In this document: one piece after another, positions 34,009-47,376 of the stretch
Position numbering within the stretch: position 1 is the stretch's first letter
Layout: each line of letters opens with the position of its first letter
NCBI RefSeq assembly: GCF_021462225.1
Contig: NC_061806.1
Location: 2,432,234 to 2,496,233, forward strand
Origin: Girardinichthys multiradiatus
Taxonomy: Eukaryota; Chordata; Actinopteri; Cyprinodontiformes; Goodeidae
DNA length: 64,000 nucleotides
Direction of reading: 5' to 3'
Notes under the pieces: model-generated
Database searches by the model: none
What the model was told of the DNA's origin: nothing
Seen by the model: only the letters and a program-made list of their open reading frames with translations
Made by a program: the position numbers and the translations under genes

Positions 34009-35223
34009 ATATATTTCGTTCAATCTGAATGTATGGAGAAGTTTGAAGAAAACTGCAATACATCTTTATTCCAGCAGATAGCATTACTCATTTACTCTGG
34101 TTAAAAGACTATTAGATAATAAATATGATTTTGTTTTCAAATAACTATTAGATAATGAGCAACTTTAGAGTTACACAGTTCATTAATTCATTCAATTATT
34201 CCCTAAGTCGCACTGGATCCATAAGCAGGAAAAGTTTACATCATTATTTTTCATTTAATTTTTTACCAACCTGCATCTGGCCAGAATTGATAATCAGTTC
34301 AGAAGTACTGGCAATTAATTCCTTAAGCTGACATTCTGGGAGACTGCATCCATACCTGGACCTGTGATCTCTCCTCCTGCAGAGCTGTCTGCATAAAACT
34401 ATGAAAAATTTTAAATATTAGATAACTAATTATAAGATATAAATAAATATAAGAGTTCACACTCCGCTAAGTTAGGTTTACACAAGAAGAATGTGTATAT
34501 TTTATGTACAAGGAAAATTTAAAGTGCTCTGATTATCAGCAATGCATTAAAATATTTGCAGTACAGAACTGTGGCGAAACACTTTATAATGGCAACAAAT
34601 ACCCTAAAATGTCACAAATTTTCAGCGGAAAACTGAGTTTTATTTTCTGGTACTTGCGGTTATTCACCACATACCTACAAAACGCTTTATATTCACTCTC
34701 AGCCCCCACAAACAGATAACAGGTAATGCGAAATCAAGTGCCAGGCCCACATCAGGCAGCGGTTAGTGGGGAAGTCCCAGTCCAGCTGCCCAGTTAGCTT
34801 AGCAGCCAGGACATCCTGTACGCAGAAATCTGCTGCTACAAAAAAAAAAACATTTAAAACTAGTCTCATTCCTGATTAACTTAATGCACAAATGAAGTTT
34901 TGACACTGGACAAAAAGTCTGGGTATCCGGGGAGATCCCACAATAGGCAAGTTTACATATCTGCCACATATCTAACATGTCTCCAGGGGTATACAGAAAT
35001 ATCTAATCTGTAACAGATCCTAGCATGGGAAACCTTCCGTATACACATCCCTTCCAAATCCTAGTAGGATATTCGTCAGAAACAAATCTGTGATTGATCC
35101 TGGTATTATTCTAGAACTGCACCACTCAAGGTCCCAGCAGGTTGGAGTAGCTCTGTTATTTTACATTTTACATATGCTTTTCAATAATTCCACTTGTGGT
35201 GGATTAATGTGGATTTATTTGGT
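34009..35223. other. AT-rich non-coding DNA, nothing recognised
   Basis: No repeat family or coding motif was seen. The frame at 34504-34719 has no recognisable domain. Confidence 0.3.
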
Positions 35224-35398
35224 GCTGTTGTTGGTGTAGGGGTTTAAGCACGCAGCCCATGTACTGAGGCGTCAGTCCTCGATGCGGCGGTCCCAGGTTC
35301 AAAGCACAGCCCTGGCGACATTTGCCGCCTGACTTCCCCTCTCTCCGCCCAGGTTTCCTGTCTATCTACTATCAAAAAATGTGTAAAAAATAAAGACA
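35224..35398 (+). repeat. tRNA-derived SINE
   Basis: The head has an A-box-like TGGTGTAGGGGTTTAAGC (about 35232) and a B box GGTTCAAAGC (35296-35305). The body reads AGCCCTGGCGACATTTGCCGCCTGACTTCCCC, CTCTCCGCCC and TTTCCTGTCTATC, and the 3' end is A-rich (AAAATGTGTAAAAAATAAAGACA). The spacing of the boxes fits an RNA polymerase III promoter of a tRNA type. It is a retroposed copy and not a functional tRNA. A truncated relative lies at 61098-61215. Confidence 0.85.
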
Positions 35399-35529
35399 AC
35401 TAGTACTGCAAAAGTTGTCCTCTCTGGTGTCGGATAATATGCAGCTGGAAGGACTTTTGCTGGTACATTTGTTATGATGCATAACCGTAACAAAAATGTG
35501 TTGTTTTTTTTACAATTGGGAGCAGCTAA

Positions 35530-37000
35530 TTAACATCTCAAAAGCTCAGCTACGACCCCAAATCCCTGATGAGTTGAAAAGGAGGCGCCGTGGATGCAAA
35601 GTAGGGGCAAAGAGAAGAGAGAGAAGGAGGAACTTCAAACCATCTGTTCAGATTATGATGGGCAATGTGGGATTGCTGGGAAAGAAGTTGGATGAACTCC
35701 AAGCCCTACCCAGCCAGAATATTGGGAATGCAGTATTGTGTTTTACTTAGACATGGCTTCAGGATCATATCCCTGACTCCAGCGTCTCTCTGCCAGGTTT
35801 TTTAGCATACGAGCAGACAGAGATTTAAAGAAAAGCGGCAAATGCAAAGAAGGTGGAATAGCAGTCCTTGTGAGCAACAGATTGTGTAATCTAGGACATG
35901 TTACTGTGAATTATTATCTCTGCAGCCCAGATATTGACCAGTTAGCAGTACGTTTTGTTCATATTATTTACCTAAAGGATTCACCAGTGTTATTTTGGCA
36001 ATAGTTTACCAGTTGTTGCCAACACTGCAGGTGATGTCATCAGCTCACATGCGGATGACAGCAAAGCTACAGTTTTGCAATTTTGTTGTTGCAAAACTGG
36101 TGATTTTAACCATGCTTAACTCTCTGCTACATTTCCAATGTTGTTAAAACATTTCTCTACCAGAGAAAACAAAACTTTGGATTTGTTTAATGCAAATATC
36201 AAGGACTCATACATCTCTAAACCAAAACCTCCTCTAGGCCAATCAGATCACAATCTTGTTTTTTTCAGCTCAATCTGTAAGCCTCTTGTTCAGAGGCAAC
36301 TTGTAATAAACAGAACTAAGAAGATGGTAACAGAAAGCTGAAGAAGCCCTGCGAGGTTGCTTTGAGGATACAGACTGGGCCAACCACATGGAGAGGACAT
36401 TAATGCCATGACTGAATGTGTGACCGACTATATAAACTTCTATATAAACTTCTGTGTGGATAACACCATCCCCACCAGAATGGTGAGATGCTTCCCCAAT
36501 AACAAACCCTGGATCACCAGTGACCTGAAAGACCTGCTTAACAAGAAAAAAAGAGCCTTCAGATAGGGAGACAGGGAATTATTAAGGAGAATACAGAAGC
36601 AACTGAAAGTCAAGATAAGAGTCTGAAGGCCTGTGCAGAGCAGCTCCATGGGATTCTGCAGCACCTCTTCAACTTTAGCCTGGCCTAGAAAGAGGTTCCA
36701 GTGCTGTGGAAGACATCTTGTCTTGTACTGGTACTGAGAAACTCACCCATCAGTCCTCAATGACTATAGACCTGTTGCCCTGACATCCCACATCATGAAG
36801 GTTCTATAAAGACTTCTGTTGGCCCACCTGAGTAAGCAATTTGCCAACCCCCCTTTCTGTTGTACAACAGTGCCTTCAGTCAGAGGCCTCCTAAGATCTG
36901 CTGTAAGACAGATCACCACAGGAGATCCTTCTTGCCCACAGCCATCAGCATCTACAACGGCTCTTTGAAAAATAAATCTGCATACAGGCATGCAAGTGAA
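35530..37000 (+). pseudogene. Rex1/CR1-like LINE with endonuclease end but most of the RT deleted
   Basis: From 35550 the text reads LRPQIPDELKRRRRG, then MMGNVGLLGKKLDELQAL, a stop, and TWLQDHIPDSSVSLPGFLAYEQ. This is the N-terminal AP endonuclease layout (TNVRSLxNKxDEL, TETWL). GGIAVLVSNRLC follows, and around 36200 KPPLGQSDHNLV, the endonuclease SDHNLV box. After about 36340 come decayed linker positions (SDLKDLLNKKKRAF), then at about 36620 a jump to CAEQLHGILQHLFNFSLA, and at 36890 a further jump to DHHRRSFLPTAISIYNGSLKN, the ORF2 C-terminus. So most of the reverse transcriptase core is missing, and many stops are present. Confidence 0.78.
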
Positions 37001-37744
37001 GTGGGGTTGATGGAAAGAATCCAGATAGCTCTTACTAGGAGGGCAGCCAGAGGAACAGTGGAAAGGAAAGGAGAAGGATTCGGGTAGATTTTCTCCAAAC
37101 AGACACTAGGAACAAGAAAACGGACCACTGTAGCCCAGGACTCGGACGTTTAAGGTAGGATCTAGTTTCTCATATACCAACCTACACACAGTTCTGTAGA
37201 TATGACACACACAAAGGACAGACAGGTAGGTGAGCGGTGGCAGCAGAGCAGTGGACTGATGAGGTGGAGGATTGAGGAACATGGAAGAGACTAACAGTGA
37301 TGGACCCAGAAGGCTGTAGTGGAACTCCCAGAGATGAGGAAGCCAGCATGAAACCCTGGAAGCCCTTCTGGACAGGTTTTCTGCTCGAGTGAAGAAAAGA
37401 TTCAGATTAGATCAGGTACTAGATAATCAACAGCGCAAAACAACAGTGGGCCTGATTACTGCGCTACAAGAGCAGTCAATCTGGGGTCTCTCTGGTTTCC
37501 AGCTCCTCTTTATGCTCCAGGTTATTAGTCTTGACGAACTGCTGCTGTGGCCCTATGCCTACACAGACACAACCAACCTGCACACAGCTCTATGAGTATG
37601 ACTGTCCAATAATATGTGTTGAAAACAAATGCAAGAATTAACCGATTTCAGAAGAAACAAATTAAATTACTACGAACCGTTCTCCTCCAGTGCTGTCGTA
37701 TTCAACAACTACAAGATGTCAGGGCTCAGAGACCAGATGCGGAC
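37001..37744. other. Non-coding DNA, nothing recognised
   Basis: No motif seen. The frames at 37389-37595 and 37616-37880 lie in unclassified DNA, and the latter overlaps a short GAATCA repeat that belongs to the neighbouring LINE tail. Confidence 0.3.
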
Positions 37745-38320
37745 ATATCAGAATCAGAATCAGAATCAGAAAAGCTTTATTGCCAAGTACGTTTTTGGAC
37801 ATACAAGGAATTTGTTTTGGCGTAGTCGGTGCAATACAGTACAAATTAAACAGTACAAACATATCTACAATATAATATAAATATAAGTGCACAGTTTTAA
37901 GTGAGTGAGAGTAAATATAGAGCAGTATAAGATGCAAGAGCAATACAACAGTGCAGGTGATCATTGTGCAAGTAAAGCAGGAGTCCAAGCTGAGCGTTAA
38001 TGTAACGCATAGAGTTACAGGTTACAGGTGTCCTGTCAGCAAAAAAAGGGGGGGTGTGGGGGAAAGGGGGAATGTCAGGGTGGTTTCCGGGCTTTGTTAA
38101 CCAGGCTGGTGGCAGATGGGAAAAAACTGTTCTTGTGGCGTGAGGTTTTGGTCCGGATGGACCGCAGCCTCCTGCCAGAGGGGAGAGTCTCAAAGAGTCT
38201 GTGACCGGGGTGGGAGGGATCAGCCAGAATCTTCCCTGCCCGCTTCAGGGTCCTGGAGGTGTACAGTTCCTGGAGCGACAGTAGACTGCAGCCAATCACC
38301 ACATATCATATAGGTTGGCA
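37745..38320 (-). mobile_element. CR1/L2-group LINE 3' end (second family), 5'-truncated
   Basis: On the minus strand it starts with the ORF2 C-terminus: LLSLQELYTSRTLKRAGKI, ADPSHPGHRLFETLPSGRRLRSIRT and KNSFFPSATSLVNKA (38290-38080). A 3' untranslated region follows, ending in GGCAATAAAGCTTTTCTGATTCTGATTCTGATTCTG (37783-37748), a short repeat tail typical of this LINE family. It is a standard 5'-truncated insertion and is better preserved than the copy at 30930-32425. Confidence 0.82.
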
Positions 38321-39383
38321 ACCGCCTGGGGCCCCCAACCAGTAAGAGGCCCAGCTGGTTGCCTGACACCCTAACAATACCCAAGCATTAATAATGCATC
38401 TTTGAGATAAAATGATTATAATTTACAATCAAACCAATAACAAAAAATGTGACAAAATGCATGATCGACTTCTGCTCCCCCCCTCTTGTGATACTAAAAT
38501 GAGCTATTCTGTTTTTGTTACATAAAAAAATCTAGGAAGTGCAGTGTGCTTGAGCAAGAGGCCCATTGCAAGTGTGGGCAGGGAACTGGACTGGCTGAAG
38601 AAAGAACAAGTGAGTGCCGAGGAACAACAATACAAGGAGGAGGATTCACATGATGAGGTATGATTGATGGTTGTTGTTACAGTGCAGACCACATAGACAA
38701 ATGTGAGAGTTTTGGGAATTATTTTCTGCATTAATTCTGGGTAAAGGGACCCACATCGACAGCAAAGTGAATACAGCTGAGACAAACTGTAGTGGTATGT
38801 TTATTTTTTCTCTATCAAAACATGAAAGGTATCATTCCCCCCACAAATCCCATCACCATTTGGGATGTTAGATTAATTATATCAGCAGAATGTGCTTCAC
38901 TTGTATCTATAGCTCTAGGACCTCTCCCCCTACCTGTGAGAGAAGCCTTTAAGTGTTTAAATGACTTAAAACATACCTGAGATTCACCATGTTACAGGAC
39001 AGTCTGTTTTCCCCTTCTCTTATTGGGATTGAACATGAGGTCAGTCAAACAATGGACATGGATGCACTAATAGAAAGGTTTACAGAGGTCAAAGCATGCA
39101 GGGTTAGATTCAACTAGTGCTATCAACTGTGCCAGCCTGCTATAAAAAGTGACAGAATTTAAATCTGCTGTAAATGCCAGCCAGCTATATGATTAAAGCT
39201 GAATAGACAATTACTGATCATTAATGCCAAAAAATAAACAAGAAACAACATCTATCTGAAAGGGGCCATGAAAAAGAGGAACAGACAGTTACAAGAGCAT
39301 AGGGGAAACAATAAAGGAGAGGAAGAGGAATGAAGGGACAACAAATAATTGCACAATACTTCTCTTCTTTTGATATGGATCTA
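38321..39383. other. Non-coding DNA, nothing recognised
   Basis: No gene, repeat family or RNA motif was seen. Confidence 0.3.
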
Positions 39384-39588
39384 CACACGTGGACAAAATT
39401 GTTGGTACCCCTCGGTTAATGAAAGAAAAACCCTCAATGGTCACAGAAATAACTTGAATCTGACAAAGATAACAATGAATAAAAATTCTATGAAAATGAA
39501 CAAATGAAAGTCAGACATTGCTTTTCAAACATGCTTCAACAGAATTATTTAAAAACAATGAACTCACGAAACAGGCCTGGACAAAAAT
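39384..39588 (+). repeat. Left inverted repeat of the Tc1 element
   Basis: It matches the reverse complement of 40791-40994 with scattered differences. It begins CACACGTGGACAAAATTGTTGG and ends near CAGGCCTGGACAAAAAT. Confidence 0.92.
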
Positions 39589-39753
39589 GAAGGTACCAGA
39601 AAATAGTGTGACCAAAGGGACATGTTAAATCAAGGTGTGTCCATTAATTAGCATCATAGGTGTCTACATTCTTGTAATCAGTCAGTGGGCCTATATATAG
39701 GGCTACAGGTAGTCACTGTGCTGTTTGGTGACATGGTGTGTACTACACTCAAC

Positions 39754-40853
<1,100 letters not shown>

Positions 40854-40996
40854 AAAGCAATGTCTGACTTTCATGTATTCATTTTCATAGAATTTATATT
40901 CATTGTTATCTTTGTCAGATTCAAGTTATTTCTGTGACCATTGTGGGTTTTTCTTTCATTAACCGAGGGGTACCAACAATTTTGTCCACGTGTGTA

Positions 40997-42559
40997 TTCT
41001 AACTTTTTGACTTTGCTTTCTAATTTGTATTGTTTTTGCCATGTCTGTATGCTTCTATTTGCCTTTTTGCCTTGCCATCTTTATAGCCAAAAATGTCCCG
41101 CTACGAGACAATAAAGGACATTCAATTCAAATCGAGAATAGAAAAGAATAGTATATTAATATTCCAGGGAAAGGGGTATAAAGGAGGAGACCGAAACAGG
41201 GAGCCTAGAGAGCAGGAAAAAGTACATTTTATTAGTAAATTATTATCACTATTCTATACATGTTGCAGTTAACCTGTCATGTTGTCATGTGATTCTCTCT
41301 TCCGTAAAACAAGACAGAAGACACGACTTCTTTTATAGAAGTCAGTTGAGGATATATATGATCACTTAATTCAGTAAAAACACAGTAAAGCATAGTGAGG
41401 TCATCTCCTCCAGTATTAACAAATTTTATGTCTTTTTTATCCAGCTACATTCTCTATCCACACATTACAGAAGACCAGTAAGTACTAATTGTTATCTTTA
41501 CTAAACTATTAACAAAATGAATAATATCTGCCAATCTCATTATCTATATCCGTATATTCCTCCCATCCCCTCATACATGTATGGCTTTATATGACTCCTA
41601 TCATGTTGAATGACTTTGATTTTTATCTTTACATTTTTGAACATTTTATAATTGTAGATCCATTTATTCACTATCCTGTACCTTCACATTCATATGTTAT
41701 GTAAATAACATTATGAATTGACAATTTAGAAAGGTAAGGCAAATTCCAAGATTTACAGCTAAAACAACTTTTACAGCTTATACAAGTGTCTCTCTTGCCA
41801 GGCGTCTTGCTGTCCGTCACCTTTCATCCAGTCTGGTTTCCTGTCCATATCTGCAATGGGCCACCATTACGATTTGCACCTCTACCACCTCTCAAACACA
41901 CTGACTTTTCCACAGTGCTCCAACTCCGCTCTGTCATAGGAGTATCCAACATGACTCTAAAAGAATTGTAATATAAAGTAATTAAAAACTGCTAATTTAG
42001 GAATATATTATTTTTTTACTATATTGTTCACTTCTACCTTGTTATTATGAGCTTGTACACAGTTAGTGGTGTTCACTTTTATCATAATCAATAATACAAT
42101 AAAGGTTTTTCCAAAGTATTTTATTCAGTAGCTGTGTATTATTAAAGTAGGAATTTGATAATGTCTGGTTCACAGAATTCCAGTATACATATTGTGGCAA
42201 CCCTACCGGATCTTTCCCCCTCAGGGCCTACTGGTACACTACGGCAGACTTCAGGGAGGGCCAATTTTCAACGGTTTGACCGAGGCCCCAAAATAGCTAA
42301 GTCCGCCACTGTCAGAGACACAGCAACAACGGTTTTGTTTGACTCTGGTGCTGGCAACAATTATAAATCCAACAACAGATATTCAAGTATTTTTTGTAAA
42401 GGTTGTACACAAGTAATCTTCAGCAGGTTTTGAGACTGGGTTTCAGGATGGCACTAGCAAGAGAGGTAAGTAGTTAATCTTTGTTGCAGGAGATGATGAG
42501 AATTAGGCTAATATTACAGCTTGATGCTTTCTGATACTGAAATGACTGGAGTTCAAGGA
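40997..42559. other. Mostly unclassified DNA with a hAT-end fragment
   Basis: No coding region was recognised. On the minus strand from 42311 the text CAGTGGCGGACTTAGC looks like the terminus of a hAT element with the same first bases as the small element at 60658-61072. The bases 42556-42559 (AGGA) are one copy of the target duplication of the LTR that follows. Confidence 0.4.
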
Positions 42560-44404
42560 TGTTGGGACCACAGAGCCATGGGTTTTCAACACTAAAACTC
42601 CGGTACATACTTTCCTGGAACCTTTCAAAATAAAGTGCATTAACCTTCTTCCTGCACAGCCAGGAAAGGGGGTAACTGCGGACTTCCTGTGGCGCCAATA
42701 CCCAAATAAAAGCCCCACCTTTCCACAAGTCTTTCTCATCCACACCGATGACCATCGGGTCAGGAGGGAACACAGCGCGCTGAATGTCTTTTGCTGGCAA
42801 AAGGACATAAATTCAACTGGATCCAAGGACCGATCATTTGCAAAAGTTAAGTAGAATGAAATACTGTCTGTGTATCCGGTATTTTCATTCATGAACGGGG
42901 AAATTAAGGTGTAAGAGTTGCTTACATTTTCTCTTCGAGGCCCCACAGAAGCAAACGGTGTTCCAAGAGAAGCCGGTGGAGAAGCTGTTTCGACAAGCCG
43001 AGTCTGGAGGAAAGACGACGGCCGCAACCGTGTTTACGGTAACGAACAGCTGGTCACCTTCTGATCGGGAGAAACTGAGGAAGTTAGCGGGAAGCTAACC
43101 TTTGTTCACAGAACAAACGCACCTTCGGATCGGAAGAAACTGATGAAGTTAGCGGGAAGCTAACTCTTTGTTCACGACGGATATCTTCTTCAAACTTCGC
43201 CCTTGGACAACATTCCCTCAACAGGTTCAGAGGTTGGGTTTTGGGCAGATTAACAGATTGGTTTAGGATGAAATGATCTAAACGTTTTCATGTTATGAAG
43301 TTTGTTTTGTGGAACTCGGCTATCTTGGTGCTAGCATGCTACCTGTAGCACCCAGGCCGGTTCGTGTTCTTTGTATGTTTTAAAGCTAAGATAAACTTTA
43401 TTTAAAGGGTGGTTTTAACCAGAACATTGCTCATAACGCGCCGTCAGGGCTTATGCATTTAACCCTGGTATTTTAAAGGTATGTGTTGATTCTGGCGCTA
43501 AACTATCTTCTAGCTTAGCACTTTAGCTAGCTTCTTTGTTAGCCCAACGGCCAGCCGGTAAGAACCCGTGTGCTAGCATTAAGGCTAGTCAACAGAAAGG
43601 TTGTTAGTTTTCAAGCTAGTGAATAATAGTCCCTGAACATCATTTACTAGAGTTGATAACTAAGTAAACACCATTTAGCCCCATTTCTCCAGAAAGATTT
43701 GGCTCTTTTCCAAAATACTCAATAATATTTCTTCAAATATTATTTTAATAAATAAAGGCAGTTAATTAGACACCGTTGAGAATTAGTCATCCAGGAGGTT
43801 GGTTTTATTCAGCAGATCATTATTTAAAACATAATTTTATTAAAATAATATTTAATCTGATCTTGCATTGTGAAGGGTTGTCTAAAGGTTGCTGATTATT
43901 TTCTAAGTTAGTTCCAAAACTAACTTAACTTCACTTCCAGATTCTTCAAGATAATCCTTGGTTCTCAAACATAAACATTGCATGGTAATGTTGCATCACT
44001 CTTTTTGGTCATGGTTCTCAATCATCTTTAATCAACTTGTTTATATTGTACATAGCCTATTAGTCTTTATTATTCTTTAATTCTGCTTGGTAGTTTAGTT
44101 GGATTGTTTTAGCATAGTAAAGAGTTTGTTGATTGAAATATGTTTGACTTTAAGTTGACTTATTTTTGTTAATAAATTCTTGTATTTTAAGAAATTGTGT
44201 GAATTCATTTCATATATGTGCAGAGTTTATGCTGTTCAATAATGTCAGAGCTCGTCTCACACCTTTCTATTCTGTCCTAATACCATCACCTTAATGGGGC
44301 TGGTATTCACAGGACAATCCTTAACAGACCGGAATATTATTTGGTAAAATATTAATATTAAAATATTAATATTAAATAATATTCTCAGATTCATATTTAC
44401 AACA
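42560..44404 (+). repeat. Solo LTR (copy B) with 4-bp target duplication
   Basis: It starts TGTTGGGACCACAG and ends TTACAACA, with AGGA on both sides (42556-42559 and 44405-44408). It is homologous to the inverted copy A (25748-27433), and its last 590 bases to copy C (49231-49822). It contains a polyadenylation-like TAATAAATTCTTG (about 44170), placed where R/U5 would be, and a very AT-rich end rich in AATATTA. No internal coding region remains. The minus-strand frames at 42474-43027 have no retroelement motif. The 4-bp duplication and TG...CA ends support an LTR retrotransposon origin; the parent family is unknown. Confidence 0.82.
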
Positions 44405-44408
44405 AGGA

Positions 44409-45129
44409 GAAGGTGAGCCTTTTCACATAGCTGAGGTTGACAGGTCTCTGGTGTTTAATGGTTCGGTGATGTTTCATCCTTTCTTCCTTCTGGGAAAGAG
44501 CTAGTGAGTGGAGAAGAGATGGAGGGTGGACAGGCAGATGAGGGGAGTGGAGGAAGAGGTAAGGACGCTGAGAGCAGTTACTAGGAGAACTAGTCTTACT
44601 CTTAAAGATTAGCAGGTGACTTCATGTTATTGTGGATCAGTTTCTAGTTTAATGAAAGGGGTTGATGGCAAATAAAAGAAAACCACACGAAAGAGAGAGT
44701 AGCAAGATACTTTTAACTGAAACTCCTATGAAAATGTTTAGAAAATAAATTTTTGTTTACCTCTTTATGAATAAGCTCTTAGTGTCAATAACTCATAAAC
44801 CAAATAGCCACTGAATAGGTTTCAACATTTAACAGTATCACACGATATTAACAAAGAGCATTCAAAAACCTTTTACTAGAATAAGGTGCCATTTGGTTAA
44901 AGTTTGTAAGGCTAAACAAAATTGTTCAGAGACCCTTAACTTGTTCTAAGTTTTAAAAATGTTCCTTTCTGCTCAGATTTGGTCCTTGATGTTGTAGTTA
45001 TGTCCCCATTGTTGTTTGTTCAGTGGTTCATAGGAAAAATGTACATAGCATTGGTACATAGCCTACATTAGCCTATTAAATGAAAGTAAAAAAAAAAATG
45101 TTGGTCTACAGGTTGAAACTAATGATGTT
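44409..45129. other. Non-coding DNA, nothing recognised
   Basis: No motif seen. It holds an A-run near 45089. Confidence 0.3.
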
Positions 45130-45568
45130 TAACAGTCAAAGGAAACTCCAACAAATGGGGTTTTGACCTTGATTTAAAAGAACTCAGGGTTTCAGCATTT
45201 TTGCAGTTTTCTGGAAATCCAGGTCATAAGAACTGAGTGATACTTCTCCAGGTTTGGTTCTGATTCTGAGGATGCAGAGCAGACTTGACCCAGAAGTTAA
45301 CGTTTTTTCTCTGAGATGCAGGAAGCCAGTGTGAGGACTTTAGAACTGGGGAGATCTGCTCTACTTTGTTAGTTTTAGTGAGGACGTGGCAGCAGCGTTA
45401 TGGATCAGCTGCAGCTGTCTGCTTGATTATTTAGGCAGACCTGTGAAGACACTGTTGTAGTATTCAATTCAACTAAAGATAAATACATGGATGAGTTGTT
45501 CAAGATTTTGTTTGGACATCAGTGCTTTAAAACTGGAAATTGTCTTCTGGGAATAGAAGGTCGACTTA

Positions 45569-47376
45569 TGCTTGGTTCACACAGCAGGAGTTTTTTTCCG
45601 ACTTTTGACCTGATCTTCCCCATCAGACATGCTGTGATTATCGGGATTCAAATTCAATTCCATTCAAAAATACTTTGTTAATCCCAAAGGGAAATTAAAT
45701 GCTGTTGTATCTCATTATGTAGGTTTCTTCAAAGAGCCGTTGCAGATGCTGATGGCTGTGGGCAGGAAGGATCTCCTGTAGCGTTCCGTCTTACAGCAGA
45801 TCTTAAGAAGCCTTGGACTGAAGACACTCTGTTGTTGTAGGACAGTCTCATGAAGAGGATGCTCAGCGTTCTCCATAATGTTCTTCATTTTATGAAGAAT
45901 CCTTCTTTACACAATGATATCCAGAGGTTCCAGAGGAGTCCCCAGAACAGAGCCAGCCTTCTTTATCAGCTTGTTGAGCTTTCTTAATCCCTGGCTCTGA
46001 TGCTGCTACCCCAGCAGATGATGGCAGAAGAGATCACACTCTCCACAACAGACTTATGGAAGATATACAGCATCATGCTGCAAACACCGAAGGACCTAAG
46101 CTTCCTCAAGAAGTACAGTCTGCTCTGTCCCTTCTTGTAGACGGCTTCACTGTTGCATCTCCAATCCAGTCTGTTGTCCAGGTGAGCACCAAGATATTTA
46201 TTTTGCAGATGACAGGAGTCTGTCTTGTACTGGAAGTCTGAGGTGTACAGACTGAAAAGGAATGGTGAGAGTACAGTCCCCTGTGGTGCTCCTGTGCTGC
46301 TGACTACCTGGTTAGACACAAAACCCTTCAGTCTCAGTTTGTCAGGTAGTCTTTGAGATCATTGAGGCCTCCATCTGAGTCTTCTGGAGTTTCTGACAAA
46401 GCAAATCAGGTTGAATTGTGTTAAATGCACTGGAGAAATCAAAGAACATGATCCTCACAGTGCTGCTGGCTTTGTCCAGGTGACAGTGGGTTTGATGAAG
46501 CACGTGTATGATGGCATCTTCAACTCCAACTCCACAGCGATAAGCAAACTGAAGGGGATCTGGATAGTTTATTGTTTGCTTACTCAGGTGGGCCAACAGG
46601 AGTCTCTCAATGACCTTCATGATGTGGGATGTCAGGGCAACAGGTCTATAATCATTGAGGACTGATGGGTGAGTTTTCTTTGATACCGGAACAAGACAGG
46701 AGGTCTTGCACAACACTGGAACCTTCTTCTGGGCCAGGCTAAGGTTAAAGAGGTGCTGCAGAATCCCACAGAGCTGCTCTGCACAGCCCTTCAGGACTCT
46801 AGGGCTGACACGATCTGGACCTGCAGCCTTCTTCCAATTTAGTCTCTCCAGTTGCATCTTCACCTGACTTCTTGTGACACACAGGTGGAAGGGAAGTGAT
46901 GGCTCTTAAGGCAATCTTATGAGATATTCCTGCTGTGTGTGGTGTATTAAGAGTGATCTAGTCTGCTCTGAAGGACGGCGGGACTGCTCGAACATCAAAT
47001 CAAGGATATACAACATGTTGCATTTTCTTGGCCTGATATCCTACCGTGTGAGGTGTTCCCCAAGGACAAACGGGCATGCAGCCTGTTGAATGTGATGTAC
47101 AGCCAATCAAAAAGCGAGGTGAGGAAAAAAAATGGAAAGGATTTACTCTGAACTCACATTTGATCTCGAGAGGGTTTGCGAGATTTCCCATCTGACATCT
47201 AAATGTTTGTGAATGAAATCTGTTTGTGTGTGGTGCGGTGTACTCGCTGTGTAGCTGGACACCAGACACTGTAGGACGAAACCTGTTATATCTATGATTT
47301 TTTTCATCACCAGTGGGGTCTCTTGGGTTTTGAAAATCAGCCAAGAATTTAAAAATCTTGAAGTGTGAACCAGGCA
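45569..47376. mobile_element. TTA-flanked non-autonomous DNA transposon, split by a LINE
   Basis: The left end is TGCTTGGTTCACAC and the right end GTGTGAACCAGGCA. The 14-bp inverted termini differ at one base, and TTA lies directly outside each (45566-45568 and 47377-47379). A TTA duplication fits the PIF/Harbinger superfamily (Tourist-like), but no transposase is present, so the class is inferred. Element DNA is 45569 to about 45645 plus about 46870-47376; the middle is a Rex1-like LINE. The 125-codon minus-strand frame at 47000-47377 lies within the element and carries no recognised domain. Confidence 0.72.
45645..46870 (-). pseudogene. Rex1/CR1-like LINE ORF2 with the catalytic box deleted
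   Basis: The coding order is on the minus strand. From 46863 it reads LERLNWKKAAGPDRVSPRVLKGC, LVPVSKKTHPSVLNDYRPVALTSHIMK, PLQFAYRCGVGVEDAI and IMFFDFSSAFNTIQPDLL (motif A). After a short break at 46340-46320 it continues SSTGAPQGTVLSPFLFSLYTSDFQYKTDSCHLQ (motif B). The text then jumps directly to NKYLGAHLDNRLDWRCNSEAVYKKGQSRLYFLRKLRSFGVC. The FADD catalytic segment that belongs between them is missing. The tail at 45660-45645 is a reversed GAATTTGAAT-type repeat. This is the best preserved Rex1-like copy here and is inserted in the TTA-flanked element. Confidence 0.85.

Noticed and set aside
35224..35398. Functional tRNA gene
   Set aside because: It has A- and B-box-like words but no cloverleaf, and it is followed by a SINE body and an A-rich tail.
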